In this document: positions 42,969-51,002 of the stretch, piece after piece
How the letters are laid out: each line of letters begins with the position of its first letter
Numbering within the stretch: position 1 is the first letter of the stretch
Source: Amycolatopsis azurea DSM 43854
Lineage (GTDB): Bacteria; Actinomycetota; Actinomycetes; Mycobacteriales; Pseudonocardiaceae
Length of the DNA stretch: 64,000 nt
Direction of reading: 5' to 3'
Assembly: GCF_001995215.1 (NCBI RefSeq)
Contig: NZ_MUXN01000023.1
Span: forward strand, 304,636 to 368,635
Notes under the pieces: model-generated
Told to the model about the DNA's origin: nothing
What the model saw: only the letters and a program-made list of their open reading frames with translations
Database searches by the model: none
Translations under genes and position numbers: made by a program

Positions 42969-43958
42969 TCAGGCGGGCAGGATCGCCGCGATCTCCTCGG
43001 CCGACTCCGGACCGAAGGCCTCCTTGAGGCGGCCCAGGACGTCCGCCCGGTCGAAGGCCCACTCCTGGGTGCCGACGGTCTCCAGTACCAGCACGGCGAT
43101 CAGCGAACCCAGCTGCGCCGAACGTTCCAGGCTGAGCCCGCCGTCGATCCCGGCGATGAACCCGGCCCGGAAGCCGTCGCCGACGCCGGTCGGGTCGACC
43201 TTGCCGCGTTCCGGGACGGCGCCGATCTGGAGCGCGAGGCCGTCCTTGCCGACGATCTCGACGCCCTTCTCCCCGAGCGTGGTGATCCGCATCCCGACGC
43301 GGTCGAGGACGTCGGCCTCGGTCCAGCCGGTCTTCTGGAGCAGCAGCTCCCATTCGTAGTCGTTGCTGAACAGGTACTTCGCGCCGTCGACGAAGTCGCG
43401 CACCTGCTCGCCGTCCATCCGCGCGAGCTGCTGCGACGGGTCGACGGCGAAGGTGTAGCCGCGCTGGCGGCACTCCTCGGCGTGCCGGACCATGCCCTCG
43501 GGGTCGTCCGGGCTGATCAGCACGAGCGACAGCTCACCGGCGTGCGCGGCGACCGGCGCCAGTTCGATGTTGCGGGATTCGGCCATCGCGCCGGCGTAGA
43601 AGGTGGCGATCTGGCAGAGGTCCTCGTCGGTGGTGCACACGAAGCGCGCGGTGTGCGCGACCTCGGAGACCAGCACGCCGGCGGTGTCGACGCCGTGCCG
43701 CTCGAGCCACGAGCGGTAGTCGGCGAAGTCGGAGCCCACCGCGCCGACAAGGATCGGCTGCTTGCCGAGCACGCCGAGGCCGAAGGCGATGTTCGCGCCG
43801 ATCCCGCCCCGCCGGACGACGAGGTCATCGGCCAGGAAGCTCAGGGACACGCGGTGCAGCTGCTCGGCGATGAGCTGCTCGGCGAACCTGCCCGGGAAGT
43901 GCATGAGGTGATCGGTTGCGATACTGCCGGATACTGCGATCCTGGCGCTGTCTGCCAC
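42969..43958 (-). CDS. adoK: PfkB-family adenosine kinase
   Basis: A 329-residue ribokinase-fold enzyme with the C-terminal anion-hole motif DPTGVGDGFRAGF and N-terminal GGIGANIAFGLGVLG. Within this family the closest match is the mycobacterial adenosine kinase (Rv2202c type), which phosphorylates adenosine to AMP; the gene order asnB-adoK is also that of mycobacteria. GTG 43958 has AAGGAG seven bases upstream. A carbohydrate kinase specificity cannot be excluded. Confidence 0.85.
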   Translation of the reverse strand: MADSARIAVSGSIATDHLMHFPGRFAEQLIAEQLHRVSLSFLADDLVVRRGGIGANIAFGLGVLGKQPILVGAVGSDFADYRSWLERHGVDTAGVLVSEVAHTARFVCTTDEDLCQIATFYAGAMAESRNIELAPVAAHAGELSLVLISPDDPEGMVRHAEECRQRGYTFAVDPSQQLARMDGEQVRDFVDGAKYLFSNDYEWELLLQKTGWTEADVLDRVGMRITTLGEKGVEIVGKDGLALQIGAVPERGKVDPTGVGDGFRAGFIAGIDGGLSLERSAQLGSLIAVLVLETVGTQEWAFDRADVLGRLKEAFGPESAEEIAAILPA

Positions 43959-44108
43959 CGGTTCTCCTTGATCGGTCGGCCTCGCGGAAGCGAGGACGGC
44001 TAAGTTACCCGCAGGTCATGCCCCATACGGGTTGCTTCAGGCACGGCCATCAACACTACCGGTTGGTAGTGGTGTCCTCGTGGAACACGAGTCATTAACT
44101 TGTCGTTC

Positions 44109-44288
44109 GTGACCACTCCTGCGTATCACCTCGAACCGGAATCGATCGGCGAACTCATCGCCGACTGTGCCGGCATCCCGTCGTCCCTCCAAGCCGAGAA
44201 CCTGCCCCTGCCCCGGCAGATCGCTCCGCCCTGGACCGTGGACGAGCGCTGTCTCGCCCAGGTGGCCGATCTGGACGCCTACGTCTGA
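44109..44288 (+). CDS. Small hypothetical protein
   Basis: A 59-residue acidic protein (VTTPAYHLEPESIGELIADC at its start). GTG 44109 gives the shortest clean reading; TTG 44100 is an alternative. No ribosome binding site is seen, but TTAACT at 44095-44100 may be a -10 for a leaderless transcript. A strong terminator follows. I do not recognise a family. Confidence 0.6.
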   Translation: MTTPAYHLEPESIGELIADCAGIPSSLQAENLPLPRQIAPPWTVDERCLAQVADLDAYV

Positions 44289-44316
44289 TCCCGCTGAGGG
44301 GTACTCAAGAGCTGCG

Positions 44317-44368
44317 GGCATGAAGAAGGGCCGCGACCTGGGTGAGGTTCGCGGCCCTTCTTCATGCC
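44317..44368. terminator. Bidirectional terminator
   Basis: Perfect 20-bp arms 44317-44336 and 44349-44368, between the convergent small gene ending at 44288 and the A-type carrier gene ending at 44379. Confidence 0.9.
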
Positions 44369-44378
44369 TCGACGCGGA

Positions 44379-44756
44379 TCAGTGGAAGCTGTCGCCGCAG
44401 GCGCAGCTGCCGGTCGCGTTGGGGTTGTCGATCGTGAAGCCCTGCTTCTCGATCGAGTCGACGAAGTCGATCACGGCGCTCGACACGTACGGCGCGCTCA
44501 TCCGGTCGACGGCCACGCGGAGCCCGTCGAAGTCACGGAACAGGTCACCGTCGAGCGTGCGCTCGTCGAAGAACAGCTGGTAGCGCAGGCCCGCGCACCC
44601 ACCGGGCTGGACGGCGATGCGCAGGTGCATGTCGTCACGGCCCTCCTGCTCGAGCAGGGCCTTCGCCTTGACGGCGGCGGCGTCGGTCAAGGTGACGCCG
44701 TGCGTCTCCTCGGCGGTCTCGGCCTGAGCTGCGGCTGCCTGCTCAGCGGTCGTCAT
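44379..44756 (-). CDS. A-type iron-sulfur carrier protein (HesB/IscA/ErpA)
   Basis: A 125-residue cytosolic protein that receives and hands on Fe-S clusters. The three conserved cysteines are Cys54 (PGGCAGLRY) and Cys118/Cys120 (GSCACGDSF). A 20-residue Ala/Glu-rich N-terminal extension precedes the domain. ATG 44756 has AGGGAG close upstream. In M. tuberculosis the same protein (Rv2204c) stands here. NadA, BioB, QcrA and other clients lie in this window, though a direct link is not shown. Confidence 0.93.
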   Translation of the reverse strand: MTTAEQAAAAQAETAEETHGVTLTDAAAVKAKALLEQEGRDDMHLRIAVQPGGCAGLRYQLFFDERTLDGDLFRDFDGLRVAVDRMSAPYVSSAVIDFVDSIEKQGFTIDNPNATGSCACGDSFH

Positions 44757-44887
44757 GGTTCTCCCTCTGGTCGAACTCGCTGCGGGTACTCGTCTTGCAC
44801 ATGGTCCAACACGTCGGAGTCCCGATCTGTTCCCCTCCATGGTGACATATCGCTCGGCCTGGTGCGTGGCACCGTGACGGCTGCAAC

Positions 44888-44893
44888 TACCCT
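44888..44893 (+). promoter_or_regulatory. -10 element TACCCT, leaderless DUF3043 gene
   Basis: TACCCT, then GGTGAG, then GTG at 44900: same spacing and nearly the same sequence as in front of the NYN gene on the other strand. Confidence 0.5.
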
Positions 44894-44899
44894 GGTGAG

Positions 44900-45556
44900 G
44901 TGAGGTTCCTGCGCCGTAGCACCACAGACTCCGCCACGACGGACACCGAGACGACCGACACCGAGGCCGTCGAGGTCCAGGCCAAGGCGTATACGCCCGG
45001 CAAGGGCAAGGCCACGCCCAAGCGGCGTGAGGCCGAGGCCAAGCGCCGCGGCCCGGTGGCGCCGCCGCCGACCACCATGCGCGAGGCGATGAAGCGCAAC
45101 AAGGAACTGCGCAAGTCCGCGAAGTCCGACCCGGAGTACAAGGCGAAGCAGCGCAATGCCGCCAAGGAACGCCGCGAGCGGATGATGGCGGGCGAGGACA
45201 AGTACCTGCTCCCCCGTGACCGCGGCCCGGTCAAGGCCTACATCCGGGACCTGGTCGACTCGCGGCGCAACCTGCTCGGCCTGTTCATGCCGCTGGCGAT
45301 CCTGGTGTTCGTCGCGCTGATCCTCCCGTACCCGGAGGTCCAGCGGTACGCGACACTGCTGTGCACCGTGATGCTGCTCGGCATGATCGTCGAGGGCGTG
45401 CTCAGCGGGCGCCGGATCGCGAAGATGGTCCGGCTGAAGTTCCCGGACGAGGTGATCAAGGGCACCTCCGTCGGCTGGTACTCCTTCATCCGCGCGAGCC
45501 AGATCCGCAAGCTGCGCGTCCCGAAGCCGCGGGTCAGCCCCGGCGACAAGGTCTGA
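44900..45556 (+). CDS. DUF3043 membrane protein
   Basis: A 218-residue protein with a long charged N-terminal half (Lys/Arg/Glu-rich, about 1-115) and two adjacent membrane helices (LLGLFMPLAILVFVALILPY and YATLLCTVMLLGMIVEGVL), then a basic tail with the KFPDE segment. It matches the actinobacterial DUF3043 family (Rv2206 type), of unknown function. GTG 44900 is supported by a leaderless -10. It diverges from the A-type carrier gene. Confidence 0.88.
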   Translation: MRFLRRSTTDSATTDTETTDTEAVEVQAKAYTPGKGKATPKRREAEAKRRGPVAPPPTTMREAMKRNKELRKSAKSDPEYKAKQRNAAKERRERMMAGEDKYLLPRDRGPVKAYIRDLVDSRRNLLGLFMPLAILVFVALILPYPEVQRYATLLCTVMLLGMIVEGVLSGRRIAKMVRLKFPDEVIKGTSVGWYSFIRASQIRKLRVPKPRVSPGDKV

Positions 45557-45573
45557 GCAGGTGAAACCCAGGT

Positions 45574-45604
45574 CGTTAGCGTGGCTAACGGCCTGGGGTA
45601 GAGT
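45574..45604 (+). promoter_or_regulatory. Promoter and operator of the aldo/keto reductase gene
   Basis: TAGAGT (45599-45604) lies seven bases before ATG 45612; TTAGCG (45576-45581) is 17 bases upstream of it. The palindrome CGTTAGC-GTG-GCTAACG (45574-45590) covers the -35 region and is a good candidate repressor site. Confidence 0.55.
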
Positions 45605-45611
45605 CCTGCCC

Positions 45612-46601
45612 ATGGAGTTTCGACGACTGGGCCGCAGCGGCCTCAATGTCAGTGAGATCTCGTACGGCAACTGGCTCACCCACGGGTCCCAGGTGGAAGA
45701 GGACCAGGCCCAGGCCTGCATCAAGGCGGCGCTCGACGTCGGCATCACCACGTTCGACACCGCCGACGTCTACGCGAACACCGCCGCCGAATCGGTGCTC
45801 GGCCGCGGCCTGAAGGGCCTGCGCCGCGAGAGCCTCGAGATCTTCACCAAGGTCTACTGGCCGACCGGCCCCAAGGGCCCCAACGACCAGGGTCTCGGCC
45901 GCAAGCACATCATGGAGTCGGCGCACGCTTCGCTGAAGCGGCTCGGCACCGACTACGTCGACCTCTACCAGGCGCACCGGTTCGACCGGACCGTCCCGCT
46001 CGAAGAGACGTTCCTCGCCTTCGCCGACCTCGTCCGCCAGGGCAAGGTGCTCTACGTCGGCGTCTCGGAGTGGACCGCCGAGCAGATCACCCAGGGCGCG
46101 GCGATCGCGCGTGAGCTGAAGGTGCCCCTGATCTCGAACCAGCCGCAGTACAACGCGCTGTGGCGGGTCATCGAGGCGCAGGTCGTCCCGGCCTCCGAAC
46201 GTGAGGGACTCAGCCAGATCGTCTGGTCGCCGATCGCGCAGGGCGTGCTCACCGGCAAGTACAAGCCCGGCCAGCCGCTGCCCGAGGGCTCCCGTGCGAC
46301 GGACGAGAAGGGCGGCGCCAACATGGTCGCCCGCTTCCTCAACGACGACGTCCTCGAGCGCGTACAGCGGCTCGAGCCGCTCGCGGACAAGGCGGGCCTG
46401 ACGATGGCCCAGCTCGCCGTGGCGTGGGTGCTGCAGAACCCGAACGTCGCTTCGGCGATCATCGGCGCTTCACGGCCGGAGCAGGTGCACGAGAACGTGA
46501 AGGCGGCCGGCGTGAAGCTGGACGCGGATCTGCTCGCGGCGATCGACGAGGCCCTCGACGGCGTCACCGAGACCGACCCCACCCTGACCCGCTCGCCCTG
46601 A
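45612..46601 (+). CDS. Aldo/keto reductase
   Basis: A 329-residue TIM-barrel NADPH-dependent reductase of the potassium-channel beta-subunit-like group. Catalytic residues: Asp/Tyr in TTFDTADVY, Lys in IFTKVYW, His in LYQAHRFD. The cofactor-site region reads SAIIGASRPEQVHENV near the C-terminus. Substrate unknown. The gene is leaderless by promoter layout and is followed by a palindrome. Confidence 0.9.
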   Translation: MEFRRLGRSGLNVSEISYGNWLTHGSQVEEDQAQACIKAALDVGITTFDTADVYANTAAESVLGRGLKGLRRESLEIFTKVYWPTGPKGPNDQGLGRKHIMESAHASLKRLGTDYVDLYQAHRFDRTVPLEETFLAFADLVRQGKVLYVGVSEWTAEQITQGAAIARELKVPLISNQPQYNALWRVIEAQVVPASEREGLSQIVWSPIAQGVLTGKYKPGQPLPEGSRATDEKGGANMVARFLNDDVLERVQRLEPLADKAGLTMAQLAVAWVLQNPNVASAIIGASRPEQVHENVKAAGVKLDADLLAAIDEALDGVTETDPTLTRSP

Positions 46602-46606
46602 CCCCC

Positions 46607-46661
46607 CGCGTTCAGTCGACTAATCGCGGATGCTCTTCCCGCAATTGGTCGACTGAACGCG
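46607..46661. repeat. Variant palindrome of the CGCGTT family, copy 3
   Basis: Arms 46607-46629 and 46639-46661 (23 bp, two differences); core CGCGTTCAGTCGAC replaces CGCGTTTAGTCCTC. Between the convergent reductase gene and the small gene at 46662. Confidence 0.75.
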
Positions 46662-46889
46662 TCAGTCGCCGTGCACCCGGGTCTGGTACGCGATCTGACC
46701 ATCGAGGTCGAGGGCGTCACCCGGAGCTCGCAACGGGTCGATTCCCAGGCCCCGCAACAACCTGCTCGCGCCGGCGACGCGGTCGCCCGTCCGGCCGTCG
46801 AGCCGCTGCGGCCGGTGGCCCCGCTGGATCAGCAGGCCCTCGACGTCGTCTATCAACCGGTACGGGTCGTAGACCTGCTGTTCAGGCAT
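46662..46889 (-). CDS. Small hypothetical protein downstream of purC
   Basis: A 75-residue protein (start MPEQQVYDPYRLIDDVEGLL) overlapping the end of purC by eight bases, so translation may be coupled. It is Arg/Asp/Leu-rich with no known motif. No other evidence for function. Codon use is consistent with coding. Confidence 0.6.
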   Translation of the reverse strand: MPEQQVYDPYRLIDDVEGLLIQRGHRPQRLDGRTGDRVAGASRLLRGLGIDPLRAPGDALDLDGQIAYQTRVHGD

Positions 46890-47733
46890 GGTCGCCGCCC
46901 GATACCCAGGTCTTCCCGGTGATCCGTTCGTAGACCTCGGTGTAGCGCTCGCGCGTCGCCTCGACGATCTCGTCCGGGATCGCGGGGCCGGGTGGCGTCT
47001 TGTCCCAGCCGGTGGTCGTGGACCAGTCGCGGACGAACTGCTTGTCGAACGCGTGCTGCGTACGGCCCGGCTCGTACTCGTCGGCGGGCCAGAACCGCGA
47101 CGAGTCCGACGTGAGGACTTCGTCCCCGAGCGTCAGCACACCGTCGGCGTCGAAACCGAATTCGATCTTGGTGTCGGCGATGATGATGCCGTTCTCCGCC
47201 GCGTGCTCCGCACCCTTGGTGTAGACCTCGAGCGTCAGGTCGCGGATGCGGTCCGCGGTCTCCTGGCCGATCTCGTTCACGACGTCGACGAAGGTCATGA
47301 ACTCGTCGTGGCCGGTGTCGGAGATCTTCGTGGTGGGCGTGAAGATCGGCTCGGGCAGCTTGTCCGCCTCGACCAGGCCGGCGGGCAGTTCGACGCCGGA
47401 AACCTTGCCGTCACGCCGGTATTCGCGCATGCCGAGACCGGTGAGGTAGCCACGCGCGATGCATTCGACCTGGATCATCTTCAGCGGCTTGCAGCGCGTG
47501 GCGCGGCCCGCGAATTCCGCCGGGACGTCGGTGGTGGAAATGACGTGGTTCGGCACCACGTCGGCCATCTTTTCGAACCACCACGCGGAAAGCTGGTTCA
47601 GCAGCGCGCCCTTGTCCGGGATCGGGGTCGGCAGCGAGACGTCGTAGACCGAAACGCGATCGGACGCGACGAGCAGAATGTCGCCGTCGATTTCGTAAAG
47701 GTCCCGGACCTTACCCGCGTGAATGTGCTTCAT
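46882..47733 (-). CDS. purC: Phosphoribosylaminoimidazole-succinocarboxamide synthase
   Basis: A 283-residue ATP-dependent enzyme joining CAIR and aspartate in purine synthesis. N-terminal GKVRDLYEI binds ATP; VECIARGYLTGLG and LADT-type segment IIADTKIEFG are family signatures, and LTSDSSRFW is the substrate loop. It starts at ATG 47733, four bases inside the upstream GntR gene (ATGA overlap), which makes this regulator-purC pair one operon. Confidence 0.95.
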   Translation of the reverse strand: MKHIHAGKVRDLYEIDGDILLVASDRVSVYDVSLPTPIPDKGALLNQLSAWWFEKMADVVPNHVISTTDVPAEFAGRATRCKPLKMIQVECIARGYLTGLGMREYRRDGKVSGVELPAGLVEADKLPEPIFTPTTKISDTGHDEFMTFVDVVNEIGQETADRIRDLTLEVYTKGAEHAAENGIIIADTKIEFGFDADGVLTLGDEVLTSDSSRFWPADEYEPGRTQHAFDKQFVRDWSTTTGWDKTPPGPAIPDEIVEATRERYTEVYERITGKTWVSGGDHA

Positions 47734-48479
47734 GCCCCGTCCTCGATGTCGTATTCGTAGAAAATCCAGTGGTCCGGCAACGCCGCCGATTCGCCGTACT
47801 CGAGTACGTCTCCCTCGGCGGACAAGAACCTGTTACGGCTCAACAAAAGCGCCGAACCCTCGGCCACACCGAGTTCCTTCGCCTCCTCGGCACCCGCCAG
47901 CCCCGCGGCGTGCTGAGAATGGGTCGACTTCAGAACCCGGCCTGTCCGGTCCGCAACATATTTGACCGTGCCCTCGACGATCCGCACCGGCTCGAACAGC
48001 AACGGCGCCTTCGACGCGACAGCGCCGTCGAACCACGAAACGGACGTCGACACCGGCACGTCCTGCCCGGCGTACGTCGTCCGCCGCCGCCTGATCACGG
48101 GAGAGCCCTGGTCGATGCCCAGGGCGCCCGCCACCCGCTCCGGCGCCGGGACGAGCCCGGTCGCCCGGATTTTCGCGTAGTGGCCCGGCGGATAGACCTT
48201 GCCGGTTCGCGCGATCGAGATCGTCCGATCGTGCGCGGAGCGGTGCAGCGCCCTGGTCTGCACCACTGTCCCGATCCCGCGGACCGCGCGGACCAGACCT
48301 TCCGCCCGGAGCGTGGAGAGCACCTTCATCGCCGTCGCCATCGCGACGTTCCAGTTCCTGGCGATCTCTCGCGCGGACGGGACCGCGTCACCTTCCTTGA
48401 GCCTGCCCGAAACGATGTCGTCGCGAATGTTTCCCGCGATCTGGAGATACGGCGGTTCAGGTCGGTCGACGGCGGGCAA
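47730..48479 (-). CDS. GntR-family regulator with UTRA domain
   Basis: A 249-residue HutC-type regulator: N-terminal winged helix (about 8-75, VPSAREIARNWNVAMATAMK) and C-terminal UTRA effector domain (about 95-240, ending with EYGESAALPDHWIFYEY). TTG 48479 has GAGGAG seven bases upstream. It is co-transcribed with purC and faces a gene at 48650 with three CTAGYACAC repeats between, a probable autoregulatory site. Confidence 0.88.
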   Translation of the reverse strand: MPAVDRPEPPYLQIAGNIRDDIVSGRLKEGDAVPSAREIARNWNVAMATAMKVLSTLRAEGLVRAVRGIGTVVQTRALHRSAHDRTISIARTGKVYPPGHYAKIRATGLVPAPERVAGALGIDQGSPVIRRRRTTYAGQDVPVSTSVSWFDGAVASKAPLLFEPVRIVEGTVKYVADRTGRVLKSTHSQHAAGLAGAEEAKELGVAEGSALLLSRNRFLSAEGDVLEYGESAALPDHWIFYEYDIEDGA

Positions 48480-48518
48480 GGTGACTCCTCACAAGGTCGC
48501 GCGGTGCGCACAAGCGTT

Positions 48519-48616
48519 CTAGCACACCAATGGGCGAGCACCAAGGATCCTGCTCACACCCCATTATTACGTACTAGTACACATTCTGGACGGTGCTCTA
48601 GTACACCTGTTACTCT
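48519..48616. promoter_or_regulatory. Repeated operator CTAGYACAC and promoter of the gene at 48650
   Basis: CTAGCACAC at 48519, CTAGTACAC at 48574 (inside the palindrome GTACTAGTAC, 48571-48580) and CTAGTACAC at 48598. A promoter TGGACG (48587-48592), 18-base spacer, TACTCT (48611-48616) embraces the third copy. The nearest candidate binder is the GntR-family protein. Confidence 0.55.
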
Positions 48617-48649
48617 CCGCAGAGTTCCCGAAACCCGTTGGGGGGCTCG

Positions 48650-49057
48650 ATGAACCATCTGAGCATCGACGAACTGCTCGAAGAGCTTCGAAGACGCCGG
48701 TGGGTCGTCTACATCTTCGGCCCCCGCGAGGAGCCGGAGGTCTGCGCCGCCGTGTTCCAGTGGGACACCTGCGCCGACGTCCTCGTCCTGCGCGGCGAGG
48801 AACGGGCGAGCGCCTTCCGGGTCACCACTCTCGCCGACACGGACGTCTTCCACCCGGCGCTGGTCTCGTGGCAGTACCACTCGACGGCCGACTGGACCCT
48901 GCGCGCGGTGCTCACCATCCCGCCGCCCGGCGACGCCGCCGCACCGATCCAGTTGCTGCAACCACATCCGGACTGCGTGATCCCGATGGAGGCACGCCAG
49001 CCGGTCACGATCCTTCCCGCCAACGGAGCCAAGGCCGACAACCAGGGAGATCCCTAA
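48650..49057 (+). CDS. Conserved hypothetical protein beside the GntR gene
   Basis: A 135-residue protein starting MNHLSIDELLEELRRRRW at ATG 48650; a G-rich GGGGGG sequence lies just upstream. Alternating strands with Trp (FQWDTCADVLVLRGEE, SWQYHSTADWTLRAVL) suggest an all-beta or alpha/beta domain. It lacks signal or membrane segments. It overlaps the convergent IspD-like gene by four bases. Family not recognised. Confidence 0.72.
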   Translation: MNHLSIDELLEELRRRRWVVYIFGPREEPEVCAAVFQWDTCADVLVLRGEERASAFRVTTLADTDVFHPALVSWQYHSTADWTLRAVLTIPPPGDAAAPIQLLQPHPDCVIPMEARQPVTILPANGAKADNQGDP

Positions 49058-49761
49058 CCGCGGCCGATCACCTGCTCGGCGACAACGAGGTCGTGCGGGT
49101 AGGTGATCTTGAGGTTCTCCGCGCTGCCTGGAACCCACCGCACCGGCAGCGCGGAGAACCTTTCCATGCACGAAGACGTGTCCGTACCGACGAAACCCTC
49201 GCGCTCCGCCGTTTCGTACGCTTCCAGCAACGGGGCGGCACGGAACCCCTGCGGCGTCTGCACCCGGATCGCGCCGGGCAGCGCACCGGAAACCGTGTCG
49301 CCGTCGACGCGCACGATGTCGTCGGCCGCGACCCCGGGCACCGCTCCCCCGTACCGCCGGGTGTCGGCGAGGACGTCCGCGATCAGATCCGGGGTGACGA
49401 GCGGACGGGCCGCGTCGTGCAGCAGCACCGCGTCGATCTCGCCGCTCTCGATCCGGGAAGCCAAGTGGCGCAAGGCGTTCAGCTCCGAACCCTGCCGCGT
49501 CGCGCCGCCGTGGACGAGTTCGACCGCACCCGGATGCGCGGCGAGCACCTCGCCCGCGAGTTCGGTGTCCTGCGGCCGGATGACCAGCACGAGCACGTCG
49601 ATGCCGGGCACCCGGGCGAAGGCGTCGAGCGACCACGCGACCACCCGCTTGCCCGCCACCGGCAGGTAGACCTTGTTGAGCTTGGCGCCGACCCGGGTAC
49701 CCGCTCCGCTCGCGAGCACCACCCCGGCGGCCTTCGTCTGAGCCACAGGCAACTCTGGCAC
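49054..49761 (-). CDS. ispD: IspD-like nucleotidyltransferase
   Basis: A 235-residue protein of the 2-C-methyl-D-erythritol 4-phosphate cytidylyltransferase family, which makes CDP-ME in non-mevalonate isoprenoid synthesis. Motifs: GVVLASGAGTRVGAKLNKVYL at the nucleotide-binding N-terminus (21 residues, key Gly/Arg/Lys), LLHDAARPLV and the C-terminal KITYPHDLVVAE. GTG 49761 has TACCCA seven bases upstream, GTG 49746 is an alternative. It lacks the usual ispF partner, so it may be a second copy or a paralogue using another sugar alcohol phosphate. Confidence 0.8.
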   Translation of the reverse strand: MPELPVAQTKAAGVVLASGAGTRVGAKLNKVYLPVAGKRVVAWSLDAFARVPGIDVLVLVIRPQDTELAGEVLAAHPGAVELVHGGATRQGSELNALRHLASRIESGEIDAVLLHDAARPLVTPDLIADVLADTRRYGGAVPGVAADDIVRVDGDTVSGALPGAIRVQTPQGFRAAPLLEAYETAEREGFVGTDTSSCMERFSALPVRWVPGSAENLKITYPHDLVVAEQVIGRG

Positions 49762-49768
49762 AGGCGGG

Positions 49769-49774
49769 TGGGTA
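49769..49774 (-). promoter_or_regulatory. -10 element TACCCA, leaderless IspD-like gene
   Basis: TACCCA on the minus strand ends seven bases before GTG 49761, the layout seen before other leaderless genes here. Confidence 0.4.
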
Positions 49775-49815
49775 GGTTGGGCCCGGCCACCGAAGCGATC
49801 CGAAGGGGCAGTGCG

Positions 49816-50892
49816 TTGGACGACGAAATCCTCGAGTTCGCCGAAGTCGAGCAGCCTGATGAACACGCGCGCTCGGCGGCGATCGCCCTGCACTCGAAAC
49901 TGATCAAGCCCGCGGGCTCGCTGGGCAGGCTCGAGGAACTGGGCGTCTGGGTCGCGGCCTGCCAGGGCCAGTCGCCGCCGCGTCCGTTCACCCGGCCCAG
50001 GGTCGTGGTGTTCACCGGAGACCACGGCATCGCCGCGAAGGGCGTCTCGGCCTATCCGGGTGAGGTCACGGCGCAGCTCGTCGGCAGCATGCTGACCGGA
50101 GGCGCGGCCATCAACGTGCTGGCGGCTTCGGCGGGCGCGAGCGTCCGGGTGGTCGACATGGCCGTCGACAGCGACGCCCCCGCCACGCGGTCGATCGGCG
50201 AGTTCAAGGTGCGGCGCGGATCCGGCTCGATCGACGTCGAGGACGCGCTGACCGACGACGAGGCCCGTGCCGCCGTCCGCGCGGGCCGGGCGATCGCCGA
50301 CGCCGAGGTCGACGGCGGGGCCGACCTGCTCATCGCGGGCGACCTCGGGATCGGGAACAGCACCCCGGCCTCGGTGCTGGTCGCGGCGCTGACCGGCAGC
50401 GAACCGGTGGCCGTCGTCGGCCGCGGTTCGGGGATCGACGACAACGCCTGGATGCGCAAGGCCGTGGCGGTCCGGGACGCGCTGCGGCGCGCGAGGACCG
50501 TGCTGGCCGACCCGGTCGCGCTGCTGCGGACGTCCGCCGGCGCCGACATCGCCGCGATGGCGGGCTTCCTCGCGCAGGCCTCGCTCCGCAAGACGCCGGT
50601 GATCCTGGACGGTCTGGTCGCCTCCGCGGCCGCGCTGGTCGCCGAGGAACTCGTCCCGGGCGCGCGGCAGTGGTGGACCGCGGGCCAGCGCGGCGGCGAA
50701 CCCGCGCACGCGCTGGCGCTGGAGCACCTCGACCTGGAGCCGATCCTGGATCTGGACGTCCGCCTCGGCGAGGGCACGGGTGCGGTCGCGGCGCTGCCGC
50801 TGGTGTTCATGGCGACGCGGGTGCTCGCGGAGATGGCGACGCACGAGCAGGCCGGGGTGAGCGGGCCGCTGATCGAGGCCCCCGCCTCCTGA
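49816..50892 (+). CDS. cobT: Nicotinate-nucleotide-dimethylbenzimidazole phosphoribosyltransferase
   Basis: A 358-residue enzyme that makes alpha-ribazole phosphate for the lower loop of cobalamin. Signs: HSKLIKPAGSLGRLEELG, FTGDHGIAAKGVSAYP, GDLGIGNSTPASVLVAALTG and a C-terminal RLGEGTGAVAALPLVF. TTG 49816 has GAAGGGG at good distance and gives the family length. It diverges from the IspD-like gene. In M. tuberculosis cobT (Rv2207) occupies the matching place. Confidence 0.94.
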   Translation: MDDEILEFAEVEQPDEHARSAAIALHSKLIKPAGSLGRLEELGVWVAACQGQSPPRPFTRPRVVVFTGDHGIAAKGVSAYPGEVTAQLVGSMLTGGAAINVLAASAGASVRVVDMAVDSDAPATRSIGEFKVRRGSGSIDVEDALTDDEARAAVRAGRAIADAEVDGGADLLIAGDLGIGNSTPASVLVAALTGSEPVAVVGRGSGIDDNAWMRKAVAVRDALRRARTVLADPVALLRTSAGADIAAMAGFLAQASLRKTPVILDGLVASAAALVAEELVPGARQWWTAGQRGGEPAHALALEHLDLEPILDLDVRLGEGTGAVAALPLVFMATRVLAEMATHEQAGVSGPLIEAPAS

Positions 50893-50899
50893 CCCACTC

Positions 50900-50921
50900 C
50901 GCGTTTAGTCCTCTAAATGCG
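50900..50921 (+). repeat. Half copy of the CGCGTTT-GTCCTCT palindrome
   Basis: CGCGTTTAGTCCTCTAAATG at 50900-50919 is a left arm without a partner, next to the terminator at 50925. Confidence 0.55.
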
Positions 50922-50924
50922 AAG

Positions 50925-50979
50925 GTCCGTGAAGGCCTCCTTGAGGGACTCTGGGTCCCTCAAGGAGGCCTTCACGGAC
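50925..50979. terminator. Terminator between cobT and ilvE
   Basis: Perfect 25-bp arms 50925-50949 and 50955-50979 with a five-base loop, between convergent genes; GTCCGTGAAGGCC family. Confidence 0.9.
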
Positions 50980-51002
50980 TTGCCTGACGCCGGGCCGAAG
51001 CC

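Noticed and set aside
48700..50892. Long fusion of an unknown N-terminus with CobT
   Set aside because: The added part is the shadow of the genes at 48650 and 49054; TTG 49816 with a ribosome binding site gives the normal CobT length.
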